Of a DNA stretch of 64,000 bases, positions 17,052-25,479 are shown in pieces. Location of the stretch: positions 87,392 to 151,391 of the forward strand of contig NZ_CABVPX010000020.1 of NCBI RefSeq assembly GCF_902499125.1, in the 5' to 3' direction. The notes beneath the pieces were generated by a model. That model was not told the DNA's origin. It saw only the letters and a list, made by a program, of their open reading frames with translations, and made no database searches. This DNA comes from Burkholderia arboris (GTDB lineage: Bacteria; Pseudomonadota; Gammaproteobacteria; Burkholderiales; Burkholderiaceae). The first letter of the stretch is position 1; each line of letters begins with the position of its first letter. Both the position numbers and the translations under genes were made by a program.

Positions 17052-17537
17052 TTACTTGACCGGAATCGTCGTGCCGGCCGGCATCGGCACCGCGGTGACC
17101 GCGTTCTTCGGGCTGCCGCTGACGATGCGGTCGCTGTAGGTCAGGTAGACGATCGTGTTGCGCTTCTTGTCGACGACGCGCACGACATGCAGCGTCTTGA
17201 AGATGAACGACATGCGTTCGCTGAACACGTCGGTCTGCTGCTTGAGCGGTTCCTTGAAGCTGATCGGGCCGACCTGCCGGCAGGCGATCGACGCTTCGCT
17301 CGGATCCTCGGCGACGCCGAGCGTGCCCTTGATCCCGCCGGTGCGCGCGCGAGACACGTAGCAGGTCACGCCGTTCACGACCGGATCGTCATACGCCTCG
17401 ACGACCACGCGGTCGGAGCCCGTGACGCGGAAATGGGTGTTGACGCTGCCGACTTCCTCCGCGTGCGCGAGCGGTGCCGCGGTGAAGGCGGAGAGCAGGA
17501 GGGCGAACGGGGCGGAACGGAGGAGGCGATGCTTCAT
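17052..17537 (-). CDS. creA: CreA family periplasmic protein
   Basis: A 161-aa protein with a signal peptide ending PLAHA, then EEVGSVNTHFRVTGSDRVVVEAYDDP, the CreA hallmark. Other shared stretches are GVTCYVSRARTGGIKG, EDPSEASIACRQVGPI and HVVRVVDKKRNTIVYLTYSDR. Two cysteines could form a disulfide. Function is unknown, although creA heads the creABCD operon in enterobacteria; no creBCD genes are present here. Confidence 0.93.
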   Translation of the reverse strand: MKHRLLRSAPFALLLSAFTAAPLAHAEEVGSVNTHFRVTGSDRVVVEAYDDPVVNGVTCYVSRARTGGIKGTLGVAEDPSEASIACRQVGPISFKEPLKQQTDVFSERMSFIFKTLHVVRVVDKKRNTIVYLTYSDRIVSGSPKNAVTAVPMPAGTTIPVK

Positions 17538-17623
17538 CGACGGAACCGGATGCGAATGCGGGACAGAGACTCTAGCATGCGCGTGACCGGGCGATGAAAG
17601 GCGGAACGCGAGAGGGCGGCCGG

Positions 17624-17656
17624 AAAAACAAAAGGCCCGTCGAATGACGGGCCTTT
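17624..17656 (-). terminator. Terminator downstream of the tRNA-Asn genes
   Basis: On the minus strand AAAGGCCCGTC and GACGGGCCTTT form a perfect stem with a four-base loop, followed by TTTGTTTTT. Confidence 0.8.
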
Positions 17657-17663
17657 CGCTGTC

Positions 17664-17739
17664 TGGCTCCCCGACCTGGGCTCGAACCAGGGACCTACGG
17701 ATTAACAGTCCGGCGCTCTACCGACTGAGCTATCGGGGA
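17664..17739 (-). tRNA. tRNA-Asn (anticodon GTT), distal copy
   Basis: The 76-base cloverleaf includes an encoded CCA end. The acceptor stem TCCCCGA pairs with TCGGGGA, and the anticodon loop reads CTGTTAA with GTT. It is identical to the copy at 17811. Confidence 0.97.
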
Positions 17740-17772
17740 ATAAATCGGTATATCTGCGTGCGTTGTTTCCAA

Positions 17773-17802
17773 CAAAAAACCCGTCCACTTTCAACGGGCT
17801 TG
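17773..17802 (-). terminator. Terminator-like hairpin between the two tRNA-Asn genes
   Basis: On the minus strand AGCCCGT pairs with ACGGGTT (one G-U) around a nine-base loop, followed by TTTTTTG. It sits 8 bases after the first tRNA-Asn gene and before the second. Confidence 0.6.
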
Positions 17803-17810
17803 TGTGTTTT

Positions 17811-17886
17811 TGGCTCCCCGACCTGGGCTCGAACCAGGGACCTACGGATTAACAGTCCGGCGCTCTACCGACTGAGCTATCGGGGA
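17811..17886 (-). tRNA. tRNA-Asn (anticodon GTT), promoter-proximal copy
   Basis: A second identical 76-base tRNA-Asn with encoded CCA. It lies 20 bases from the predicted transcription start of the promoter at 17913-17941. Confidence 0.97.
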
Positions 17887-17912
17887 ACAAACAACAACAG
17901 CAGAGAAACGAG

Positions 17913-17941
17913 ATTGTATGGAGTGTTCGCTAACCTGTCAA
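17913..17941 (-). promoter_or_regulatory. Near-consensus sigma-70 promoter of the tRNA-Asn genes
   Basis: On the minus strand the sequence reads TTGACA, 17 bases, TACAAT. This near-perfect match is as expected for a stable-RNA promoter. Confidence 0.85.
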
Positions 17942-17996
17942 CACTTTTGGGCCGCGGTACACAAAAATTTTATGCGGCGCGCGGCGCGCGGCGCGA

Positions 17997-18320
17997 TCAG
18001 CGCTCGAGCAGGTGCAGCTTCTCCTGCACGTCCTTCCACTCGTCCGCGTCGGCCGGGGCCGGCTTGGTCTTCGTGATCGACGGCCAGCCCTTTGCCAGCT
18101 CGGCGTTCAGCTCGGTGAACTGCTGCTGGTCGCCCGGAACGTCTTCTTCGGCATAGATCGCATTGGTCGGGCACTCGGCCACGCACACGGCGCAGTCGAT
18201 GCACTCGTCCGGATCGATGGCGAGAAAGTTGGGACCTTCACGGAAGCAATCCACCGGGCACACATCCACGCAATCCGTGTATTTGCACTTGATGCAGCCT
18301 TCGGTCACAACGTGAGTCAT
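17997..18320 (-). CDS. fdxA: Ferredoxin FdxA, seven-iron type
   Basis: A 107-aa ferredoxin with two cluster-binding patterns: CIKCKYTDCVDVCPVDCF at residues 9-26 (3Fe-4S/4Fe-4S region) and CIDCAVCVAECP around 40-51. The charged C-terminal half (residues 60-107) is typical of FdxA. It starts at an ATG with an AGGAG ribosome site. It is an electron carrier of unknown partner in the cytoplasm. It is followed by GC-rich heptamer-like sequence and a T-rich stretch on the minus strand that may terminate it. Confidence 0.95.
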   Translation of the reverse strand: MTHVVTEGCIKCKYTDCVDVCPVDCFREGPNFLAIDPDECIDCAVCVAECPTNAIYAEEDVPGDQQQFTELNAELAKGWPSITKTKPAPADADEWKDVQEKLHLLER

Positions 18321-18607
18321 TAAAACGCTCCTGCTTGGCGGTATATATGGGGTGGCGTTTGCGCCAAAAGCGGCATTGTAACTGAAGCGCAAAACCCGCA
18401 TGGCGTGGTCGGCTATCCGGCTTATATCGTTTCGTGATTAGTTTATGGGGTGGGCAAAGCCCATCCCCGCACACGGGCGCCGGCGCGACGGGGCAGGGCG
18501 GCGGGCGGTTTCGCGATGGTCGGGCCCGCATTCGGGTAACATGACCGGCAGACCGGGCGGCGCGCGGTGCGCCGGGGCCCTGTCACGATATTGGCGGTGC
18601 CGTAATC

Positions 18608-19807
18608 ATGATCATCACTTCGCTGCTCGACACGGATCTCTACAAGTTCACGATGATGCAGGTCGTCCTGCATCACTTTCCCGCCGCAAGCGTCGAATAC
18701 CGTTTCCGGTGCCGTACGCCGGGCGTCGATCTCGTGCCGTACATCGACGAGATCCGCGACGAGGTGCGCGGCCTGTGCGCGCTGCGCTTTTCGGACGTCG
18801 AACTCGACTACCTGCGGCGGATGCGCTTCATCAAGAGCGATTTCGTCGACTTCCTCGCGCTGTTCCATCTGAACGAGAAATACATCTCGATCACGCCGTC
18901 GCCGAGGGGCCATGGCGAGATCGACATCGTGATCGAGGGGCCGTGGCTGCACACGATCCTGTTCGAGATCCCGGTGCTCGCGATCGTCAACGAAGTCTAT
19001 TTCCGCAACACGCAGCGCGAGCCCGACTATCGCGAGGGCCGCGAGCGGCTGCGCGAGAAGATCACGCTGCTCGGCGCGAAGCCCGAGTTCGCCGACTGCA
19101 AGATCGCCGACTACGGCACGCGCCGGCGCTTCTCGAAGGTCTGGCACGAGGAAGTCGCGCTCACGCTGCGCGACGGGCTCGGCCCGCAGTTCGCGGGCAC
19201 GAGCAACGTGCTGTACGCGATGAAGCACGACATCACGCCGCTCGGCACGATGGCGCACGAGTACCTGCAGGCGTGCCAGGCGCTCGGCCCGCGGCTGCGC
19301 GATTCGCAGATCTACGGCTTCGAGATGTGGGCGAAGGAATACCGCGGCGACCTCGGGATCGCGCTGTCGGACGTCTACGGGATGGATGCGTTCCTGAACG
19401 ACTTCGACATGTACTTCTGCAAGCTGTTCGACGGCGCGCGCCACGATTCGGGCGATCCGTTCGACTGGGGCGAGCGGATGCTGCGCCACTACGAGGCGAA
19501 CCGCTGCGATCCGCGCACCAAGGTGCTCGTGTTCTCGGACGCGCTCGACATCCCGAAGGTCATGCAGTTGTACGAACGGTTCCGCGGTCGCTGCAAGCTT
19601 GCGTTCGGCGTCGGCACGAACCTCACCAACGATCTCGGCTACGTGCCGCTGCAGATCGTGATCAAGATGGTCCGCTGCAACGGCCAGCCGGTCGCGAAGC
19701 TGTCGGATTCGCCGGGCAAGAGCATGTGCGACGACAAGGCGTATCTCGCGTACCTGCGCCAGGTGTTCGGCATCGCGCAGCCGGTCGAGGAAGACGCGTC
19801 GAAGTAA
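18608..19807 (+). CDS. pncB: Nicotinate phosphoribosyltransferase
   Basis: Makes nicotinate mononucleotide from nicotinate and PRPP in the NAD salvage (Preiss-Handler) pathway, with ATP hydrolysis. The 399-aa length equals that of the E. coli enzyme. Visible motifs are LLDTDLYKFTMMQVVLHHFP at the start, DYGTRRRFS, ITPLGTMAHEYLQA (which should hold the phosphorylated histidine), HDSGDPFDWGER, and FGVGTNLTNDLG near the end. It is transcribed divergently from fdxA. Confidence 0.97.
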   Translation: MIITSLLDTDLYKFTMMQVVLHHFPAASVEYRFRCRTPGVDLVPYIDEIRDEVRGLCALRFSDVELDYLRRMRFIKSDFVDFLALFHLNEKYISITPSPRGHGEIDIVIEGPWLHTILFEIPVLAIVNEVYFRNTQREPDYREGRERLREKITLLGAKPEFADCKIADYGTRRRFSKVWHEEVALTLRDGLGPQFAGTSNVLYAMKHDITPLGTMAHEYLQACQALGPRLRDSQIYGFEMWAKEYRGDLGIALSDVYGMDAFLNDFDMYFCKLFDGARHDSGDPFDWGERMLRHYEANRCDPRTKVLVFSDALDIPKVMQLYERFRGRCKLAFGVGTNLTNDLGYVPLQIVIKMVRCNGQPVAKLSDSPGKSMCDDKAYLAYLRQVFGIAQPVEEDASK

Positions 19808-19852
19808 GCACCGGCCGTTCGGCCGAAGGTGCGTGGCGGCAGGGGTGGCCGG

Positions 19853-19858
19853 TATAAT
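19853..19858 (+). promoter_or_regulatory. Consensus -10 (TATAAT) upstream of lutC
   Basis: A perfect TATAAT lies 37 bases before the lutC start; the -35 is weak. A GC-rich hairpin just after pncB (19809-19832) has no T-run, so some readthrough from pncB is also possible. Confidence 0.4.
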
Positions 19859-19895
19859 CGGACGGTATTGCACGCCAACGTCACGAGGACCGTTC

Positions 19896-20558
19896 ATGGA
19901 CACTTCCGCTGCCCGTCGCCAGATCCTCGCGCGCATCCGCGCGGCGCAGGGGCGCGCGGCCGAACCCGACGCAGCAGAGCGCGACGGCGTCACCGACTAC
20001 CTCGCACGGCATCCGCAGGGTCCGCGCCCGCCGGCGCCGGCCGACCTCGTCGCCGCCTTCGTCGACGAAGCGGCGCGCCTGTCGACCACGATCGACGAAG
20101 TCGCGACGCTGGCCGACGCGCCCGCCGCCGCCGCCCGCTATCTTGCCGCTCACGGCCTGCCGACGCAGGCTGTCGCGTGGCGCACGCTGGCCGATTTCGA
20201 CTGGGCCGGCGCCGGCCTGTCGGTCGAATGCCGCAAGCCGCGCGACGGCGATCTCGTCGGCCTCACCGGCTGTTTTTGCGCGACCGCCGAAACGGGTTCG
20301 CTGGTGCTGCTGTCCGGCCCCGACACCTATGCATCGGCCGGCCTGTTGCCGGAAACACACATCGCAATCGTACCGGCTTCGCGGATCGTCGCCGGGCATG
20401 AAGACGCGTTCGCGCTGATTCGCACGGAGCGCGGCGAATTGCCGCGCGCGGTCAATTTCGTGTCGGGCCCGTCGCGCACGGGCGACATCGAGCAGACCAT
20501 CGTACTGGGTGCGCACGGCCCGTACCGCGTGCACGTGATCATCGTACGGGGCGCATGA
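19896..20558 (+). CDS. lutC: LutC/YkgG family lactate-utilisation protein
   Basis: A 220-aa LUD-domain protein, counted from the ATG at 19896 that follows ACGAGG. The end of the domain, SGPSRTGDIEQTIVLGAHGP, is the family signature, with GCFCATAETGSLVLLSGPD in the middle. LutC works with the iron-sulfur proteins LutA and LutB in oxidising L-lactate to pyruvate. Those partners are not in this window, so this copy is an orphan here; the rest may lie elsewhere. An upstream in-frame ATG at 19833 lacks a ribosome site. Confidence 0.88.
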   Translation: MDTSAARRQILARIRAAQGRAAEPDAAERDGVTDYLARHPQGPRPPAPADLVAAFVDEAARLSTTIDEVATLADAPAAAARYLAAHGLPTQAVAWRTLADFDWAGAGLSVECRKPRDGDLVGLTGCFCATAETGSLVLLSGPDTYASAGLLPETHIAIVPASRIVAGHEDAFALIRTERGELPRAVNFVSGPSRTGDIEQTIVLGAHGPYRVHVIIVRGA

Positions 20559-20601
20559 CGCACCCGCTGCATCCTCTACCACTCGAACAAGGAAGTTCTG
20601 C

Positions 20602-22032
20602 ATGAAACGACATGCCGCCTGGGCGGGCATGGCGTCGGGAATCGCGCTTGGCGCGGCTCCCGCGCTTGCATCGGCCGCCACGCTCGACGGCGCCACGCTG
20701 TCCGCACTCTGGGGCATCCCGTTCGCCGGGGTCCTGCTGTCGATCGCATTGTTCCCGCTCGTCGCGCCCGTGTTCTGGCATCACCACTTCGGCAAGATCG
20801 CCGCCGGCTGGGCGGTCGTATTCCTGGTTCCGTTCGCTTTCGCGTTCGGTGCCGGCACCGCGTTCGGCACGCTCGTGCATGCGCTGCTCGAGGAATACAT
20901 TCCGTTCATCGTGCTGCTCACCGCGCTTTATACGGTTGCGGGCGGCATCTGCGTGAACGGCAACCTGCACGGCTCGCCGAAGCTGAACACCGCGATCCTC
21001 GCGCTCGGCACGCTGCTCGCGAGCGTCATGGGCACGACGGGTGCCGCGATGCTGCTGATCCGGCCGCTCCTGCGCGCGAACGACAACCGCAAGCATGTCG
21101 TGCACGTCGTGATCTTCTTCATCTTCCTCGTCGCGAACGCGGGCGGTTCGCTGTCGCCGCTCGGCGATCCGCCGCTGTTCCTCGGTTTCCTGAACGGCGT
21201 GAGCTTCTTCTGGACCACCACGCATCTCGCGTTGCCGATGCTGTTCATCTGCGTCGTGCTGCTGACGCTGTTCTTCGTGCTCGATACGTACTTCTACCGG
21301 AAGGGCGGCGAGGAGCGGCCGGCCGCGCTCGACCCGACACCCGACGGCGCGGCGCTGTCGATCGACGGCAAGATCAACTTCGTGCTGCTCGCGGCCGTGA
21401 TCGCGCTCGTGCTGATGAGCGGCGTCTGGAAGCCGGGCATCACGTTCGACGTGTGGGGCACGCACGTGGCGCTGCAGAACCTCGTGCGCGACGTCGCGCT
21501 CGCGGGCGTGACGCTCGCGTCGCTCGCATTGACGCCGCGTTCCGCGCGTGAAGGCAATGCGTTCAACTGGGCGCCGATCGAGGAGGTCGCGAAGCTGTTT
21601 GCCGGGATCTTCGTGACGATCGCGCCGGTGATCGTGATCCTGCGCGCGGGCGCGGACGGCGCGTTTGCGCAGATCGTCCATCTCGTCACGGGGCCGGACG
21701 GCAAGCCGGTCGATGCGATGTACTTCTGGGCGACGGGCCTGCTGTCGTCGTTCCTCGACAATGCGCCGACCTATCTGGTGTTCTTCAACCTCGCGGGCGG
21801 CGACGCGCAGGCGCTGATGACGACGGGCGCGTCGACGCTCGCCGCGATTTCCGCGGGCGCGGTGTTCATGGGCGCGAACAGCTACATCGGCAATGCGCCG
21901 AACTTCATGGTGAAGGCGATCGCGGAGTCGCGCGGCGTGAAGATGCCGAGCTTCTTTGCGTACCTCGGCTGGGCACTCGTGATTCTGGTCCCCGTGTTCC
22001 TGCTGACGTCGCTGATCTTCTTCCCGGCGTAA
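20602..22032 (+). CDS. Na+/H+ antiporter of the NhaD / ion-transporter superfamily
   Basis: A 476-aa polytopic membrane protein with about 11-12 hydrophobic segments. An N-terminal segment resembles a signal peptide. The motif NAGGSLSPLGDPPLFLGFL matches the NhaD-type pattern with a conserved serine-proline-x-glycine-aspartate core, and a related repeat occurs late (MGANSYIGNAPNFMVKAIAE). It probably exchanges sodium for protons; citrate or dicarboxylate transport by a related fold cannot be excluded. It follows lutC by 43 bases and may be cotranscribed with it. Confidence 0.82.
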   Translation: MKRHAAWAGMASGIALGAAPALASAATLDGATLSALWGIPFAGVLLSIALFPLVAPVFWHHHFGKIAAGWAVVFLVPFAFAFGAGTAFGTLVHALLEEYIPFIVLLTALYTVAGGICVNGNLHGSPKLNTAILALGTLLASVMGTTGAAMLLIRPLLRANDNRKHVVHVVIFFIFLVANAGGSLSPLGDPPLFLGFLNGVSFFWTTTHLALPMLFICVVLLTLFFVLDTYFYRKGGEERPAALDPTPDGAALSIDGKINFVLLAAVIALVLMSGVWKPGITFDVWGTHVALQNLVRDVALAGVTLASLALTPRSAREGNAFNWAPIEEVAKLFAGIFVTIAPVIVILRAGADGAFAQIVHLVTGPDGKPVDAMYFWATGLLSSFLDNAPTYLVFFNLAGGDAQALMTTGASTLAAISAGAVFMGANSYIGNAPNFMVKAIAESRGVKMPSFFAYLGWALVILVPVFLLTSLIFFPA

Positions 22033-22113
22033 CCTGACAACTTTCAACCCAGCGCGGGCGATCCCGGCGGCGCGACGCGCGTCTCGATCGACCCGCAGCA
22101 TACGGAGATGGCG

Positions 22114-23103
22114 ATGCAGAAGATCCTGGTCGCACGTCCGATCTTTCCGGACGTGATCGAACGGCTCGAGCAGTATTTCGAGGTCGACTGGAACAACGGC
22201 GACGCGCTCGCGCCCGATGCGCTCGCCGCGCGTCTGGCCGACAAGGACGGCGCACTGACGGCCGGCGACCCGGTCGGCGCGGCGACGCTCGCGGCGGCCC
22301 CGCGCCTGCGCGTCGTGGCGAACATGGCGGTCGGCTACAACAACTTCGACATGGCCGCGTTCAACGCGGCGAACGTGCTCGGCACCAACACGCCTGACGT
22401 ACTGAACGAGTCGACCGCCGATTTCGGCTGGGCGCTGATGATGGCCGCTGCGCGGCGGATCGCCGAATCCGAGCACTGGCTGCGTGCCGGTCACTGGCAG
22501 AAGTGGGCATACGACGGTTTCCTCGGCACCGACATCTACGGCTCGACGCTCGGCGTCATCGGGATGGGCCGCATCGGCCAGGCGCTCGCGCGCCGCGCCC
22601 GCGGCTTCGGGATGCAGGTGATCTATCACAACCGTTCGCGGGTCGCGCCCGAGATCGAGGCCGAGCTGAACGCCGAGTACGTGTCGAAGGAGGCGCTGCT
22701 CGCACGTGCCGATCACGTCGTGCTCGTGCTGCCGTACACGAAGGAGAATCATCACACGATCGGTGCGGCCGAGCTCGCGCAGATGAAGCCCACGGCGACG
22801 CTGACCAACATCGCGCGCGGCGGGATCGTCGACGACGCGGCGCTGGCTGCCGCGTTGCGCGACGGGACGATCGCCGCGGCCGGCCTCGACGTGTACGAGG
22901 GCGAGCCGGCCGTGCATCCGGCGCTGCTCGAGGTGCCGAACGTCGTGCTGACGCCGCATATCGCGAGCGCGACCGAAAAGACGCGCCGCGCGATGGCGAA
23001 CCTCGCTGCCGACAACCTGATCGCCGCACTGGGCGAGGGGGCGCGCGCCGGGCAGCCGCCGAATCCGATCAACCCTGACGTGATCGGGAAGCCGCGCGCA
23101 TGA
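22114..23103 (+). CDS. D-isomer-specific 2-hydroxyacid dehydrogenase (glyoxylate/hydroxypyruvate reductase-like)
   Basis: A 329-aa NAD(P)-dependent enzyme. The Rossmann motif is LGVIGMGRIGQALARRARGFG. The catalytic residues are Arg in NIARGGIVDD, Glu in GLDVYEGEP, and His in LTPHIASAT. It most resembles glyoxylate/hydroxypyruvate reductases, but the substrate is not certain. I start it at the ATG at 22114 because GGAG at 22104-22107 is then six bases away; the ATG at 22108 directly abuts that site. The stop overlaps the rmuC start in ATGA. Confidence 0.9.
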   Translation: MQKILVARPIFPDVIERLEQYFEVDWNNGDALAPDALAARLADKDGALTAGDPVGAATLAAAPRLRVVANMAVGYNNFDMAAFNAANVLGTNTPDVLNESTADFGWALMMAAARRIAESEHWLRAGHWQKWAYDGFLGTDIYGSTLGVIGMGRIGQALARRARGFGMQVIYHNRSRVAPEIEAELNAEYVSKEALLARADHVVLVLPYTKENHHTIGAAELAQMKPTATLTNIARGGIVDDAALAAALRDGTIAAAGLDVYEGEPAVHPALLEVPNVVLTPHIASATEKTRRAMANLAADNLIAALGEGARAGQPPNPINPDVIGKPRA

Positions 23104-24578
23104 CGATGACGTTGTTGCTTGCGGCGGTCGTCGTGCTGGCCGTTGCGCTCGCGGTGGCGGTCGTCGCGCTTGTGCGCGGCGGCGGCCGCCACGATGATGT
23201 GGCCGTACTCGGCGACCAGATCGAGGACGCCGCGCATGCGCAGGCGCGCGCGGTCGAGCGGCTCGAACGCGAAGTGCGCGGCGAGATCGTCGAGAACGCG
23301 CGCGGCTCGCGCACCGAGCTGGCCGGCAGCTTTGCGCAGCTTCAGCAGACGCTCGCCGCGCAGCTGACGAGCGTGGCGACCGTGCAGAACAACCAGATCG
23401 AAGGCTTTGCGCAGCAGCTCGGCAAGCTCGTCGCCGGCAATGCGCAGCAGTTCGACGCGATGCGCGAGAGCGTGCAGCGCCAGGCACAGCAGGCGCGCGA
23501 GGAGCAGACGGGCGCGCTGCGGCTGTTCGGCGATACGTTGAACCGGCAGCTCACGCAGCTGACCGAGGCGAACGATCGCCGGATCGGCGAAGTGCGCGCG
23601 ACGCTCGAACAGCGGCTGAAGGAAATCGAGACCAACAACGCGGCGAAGCTCGAGGAGATGCGCCGCACGGTCGACGAGAAACTGCATGCGACGCTCGAGC
23701 AGCGTCTCGGCGAATCGTTCAAGCTCGTGTCGGACCGGCTCGAACAGGTCCATCGCGGGCTCGGCGAAATGCAGACGCTTGCGGCCGGTGTCGGCGACCT
23801 GAAGAAGGTGCTGACCAATGTGAAGACGCGCGGCACCTGGGGCGAAGTGCAGCTCGAGGCGCTGCTCGAACAGATGCTGACGCCCGACCAGTACGCGAAG
23901 AACGTCGCGACGGTGCCGAAGAGCACCGAGCGCGTCGAGTTTGCGATCCGGTTGCCGGGGCGCGACGCCGGCACGCGCGATGCGCCGCCCGTGTGGCTGC
24001 CGATCGATGCGAAATTCCCGCGCGAAGATTACGAGCGGCTGATCGATGCGCAGGAGCGCGCCGATGCGGTGGCCGTCGAGGAGGCGGCCCGTGCGCTCGA
24101 GGCGCGCGTGCGGCAGGAAGCGCGCACGATCGCCGAGAAGTACGTCGCGCCGCCGCACACGACCGATTTCGCACTGCTGTTCCTGCCGACCGAAGGGCTC
24201 TACGCGGAGATCCTGCGTCGCCCCGGCCTGACTGATCTGCTGCAGCGCGACTATCGCGTGACGGTTGCCGGGCCGACGACGCTCACCGCGCTGCTGAACA
24301 GCCTGCAGATGGGCTTCCGCACGCTCGCGATCGAGCAGCGCTCAAGCGAGGTGTGGCAGGTGCTGGGCGCGGTCAAGACGGAGTTCGGCAAGTTCGGCGA
24401 CGTGCTCGCACGCACGAAGGCGCAGCTCGAAACGGTCACGCGCTCGATCGAGTCCGCCGAGCAGCGTACGCGCGTGATGAGCCGCAAGCTGAAGCAGGTC
24501 GAGGCGCTGCCGGGCGACACGGCGGCCGGGCTGCTCGGTGCGGAAGGCGCTGATGGCGCCGATGCGGACGACGCGTGA
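23100..24578 (+). CDS. rmuC: DNA recombination protein RmuC
   Basis: A 492-aa protein. An N-terminal membrane anchor (MTMTLLLAAVVVLAVALAVA) is followed by a long coiled coil rich in Gln/Glu/Arg (about 40-220). The conserved RmuC nuclease-like core comes next: LTNVKTRGTWGEVQLEALLEQML, PIDAKFPREDYERL and FLPTEGLYAEIL. RmuC suppresses DNA inversion and rearrangement and is predicted to be a PD-(D/E)XK-type nuclease. It overlaps the upstream dehydrogenase by four bases, so the two are coupled. Confidence 0.95.
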   Translation: MTMTLLLAAVVVLAVALAVAVVALVRGGGRHDDVAVLGDQIEDAAHAQARAVERLEREVRGEIVENARGSRTELAGSFAQLQQTLAAQLTSVATVQNNQIEGFAQQLGKLVAGNAQQFDAMRESVQRQAQQAREEQTGALRLFGDTLNRQLTQLTEANDRRIGEVRATLEQRLKEIETNNAAKLEEMRRTVDEKLHATLEQRLGESFKLVSDRLEQVHRGLGEMQTLAAGVGDLKKVLTNVKTRGTWGEVQLEALLEQMLTPDQYAKNVATVPKSTERVEFAIRLPGRDAGTRDAPPVWLPIDAKFPREDYERLIDAQERADAVAVEEAARALEARVRQEARTIAEKYVAPPHTTDFALLFLPTEGLYAEILRRPGLTDLLQRDYRVTVAGPTTLTALLNSLQMGFRTLAIEQRSSEVWQVLGAVKTEFGKFGDVLARTKAQLETVTRSIESAEQRTRVMSRKLKQVEALPGDTAAGLLGAEGADGADADDA

Positions 24579-24606
24579 CGTGTGGTTGCCGGCAGCAACC
24601 GGAACG

Positions 24607-24638
24607 AAAAAAACGGGCGCCGAGGCGCCCGTTTTCTT
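24607..24638. terminator. Bidirectional terminator between rmuC and the GNAT gene
   Basis: AAAACGGGCGCC pairs perfectly with GGCGCCCGTTTT over a two-base loop (GA), with A-run before and T-rich sequence after. Confidence 0.85.
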
Positions 24639-24682
24639 TTGAAGCAGTTTCCGACGTGTTCACCGGCGCGGCCGGCCCGCGC

Positions 24683-25168
24683 TCATCGTCCGGCGAGCGT
24701 ATCCAGCGCGTCGCCCGTTACGCGAACGATGCGCCAGTCGGGCAGCACGGTTGCGCCCATCTTCTCGTAGAAATCGATCGCGGGCTGGTTCCAGTCAAGG
24801 ACCGACCATTCGAAGCGGCCGCAACGGCGCTCGACGGCCAGCGCCGCGAGGTGACGCAGCATCGCGGTGCCGAGGCCCGTGCCGCGCTGCGACGGCTGCA
24901 CGTACAGATCCTCGAGATAGAGGCCGCGACGGCCGAGGAACGTTGAATAGTTGTGGAAGAACAGCGCATACGCGACGATCGCGCCGTCCTGCTCGGCCAC
25001 CCGTGCTTCGGCGGCGGGGTGTGCGCCGAACAGCGCGTCGGCGAGATCGGCTTCCGTTGCAACGAACAGATCCGTGAGCTTCTCGAACTCGGCCAGCTCG
25101 CGCATCAGCGCGAGGATCGCGCCGACGTCGCGCGATTCGGCTGCGCGGATCCGCGGCATGCCGCTCAC
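24683..25168 (-). CDS. GNAT-family N-acetyltransferase
   Basis: A 161-aa acetyltransferase. The acetyl-CoA-binding motif is the QRGTGLGTAML stretch, preceded by the strand LYLEDLYVQP and followed by CGRFEWSVLDWNQPAIDFYEKMGA, a pattern shared with diamine/thialysine acetyltransferases. I use the GTG at 25168: it overlaps the upstream stop as GTGA and has GGAGG at proper spacing, whereas the ATG three codons later (25159) is 13 bases from that site. The true substrate is unknown. Confidence 0.88.
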   Translation of the reverse strand: MSGMPRIRAAESRDVGAILALMRELAEFEKLTDLFVATEADLADALFGAHPAAEARVAEQDGAIVAYALFFHNYSTFLGRRGLYLEDLYVQPSQRGTGLGTAMLRHLAALAVERRCGRFEWSVLDWNQPAIDFYEKMGATVLPDWRIVRVTGDALDTLAGR

Positions 25169-25440
25169 GCTTCCTCCGGCGGATCGGACAGCACGATCTC
25201 GATGCCGCCGAAGCGCGACGCGACCCAGTTGTACGCGTGGCATGCGATCCACAGCAGCACGAAACCGAGGATCGCGTTCAGCAGCAGCGCGCTCAGGATC
25301 GTGCTCAGTTCGACCATCCCGTAGCGGATGTACGCGACGAGAATGCCGAGCAGCACGATCGGCACGCTGAACGTCAGGTAGACGAGGATCAGTGCCTTTG
25401 CGGTCTGCCCCGCGGCGATCGAGGAGATTTGTTTCTTCAT
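25165..25440 (-). CDS. Small two-helix membrane protein, unknown function
   Basis: A 91-aa protein with two membrane helices (about 17-38 and 46-70), an N-terminal lysine-containing stretch and an acidic tail (LSDPPEEA). No family is recognised. It overlaps the GNAT gene and follows moeA by about 40 bases, within one minus-strand run. Confidence 0.75.
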   Translation of the reverse strand: MKKQISSIAAGQTAKALILVYLTFSVPIVLLGILVAYIRYGMVELSTILSALLLNAILGFVLLWIACHAYNWVASRFGGIEIVLSDPPEEA

Positions 25441-25479
25441 GTGTGGATTGCCCCCGTAGAGATATACCGATAGTGGAAT

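Noticed and set aside
17950..18000. CGCGCGG-type repeats followed by T-rich sequence after fdxA
   Set aside because: Possibly a terminator, but the stem is ambiguous because the repeats can pair in several registers; not listed as a feature.
17644..18156. A plus-strand frame encoding two copies of a peptide like GSPTWARTRDLRINSP
   Set aside because: It is the translation of the two antisense tRNA-Asn genes, a well-known false ORF; the peptide repeat simply reflects the duplicated tRNA.
20539..23487. A 982-codon minus-strand open frame across the nhaD-like and dehydrogenase genes
   Set aside because: The translation is Arg/His low-complexity and it overlaps two clear genes; a GC-bias artefact.
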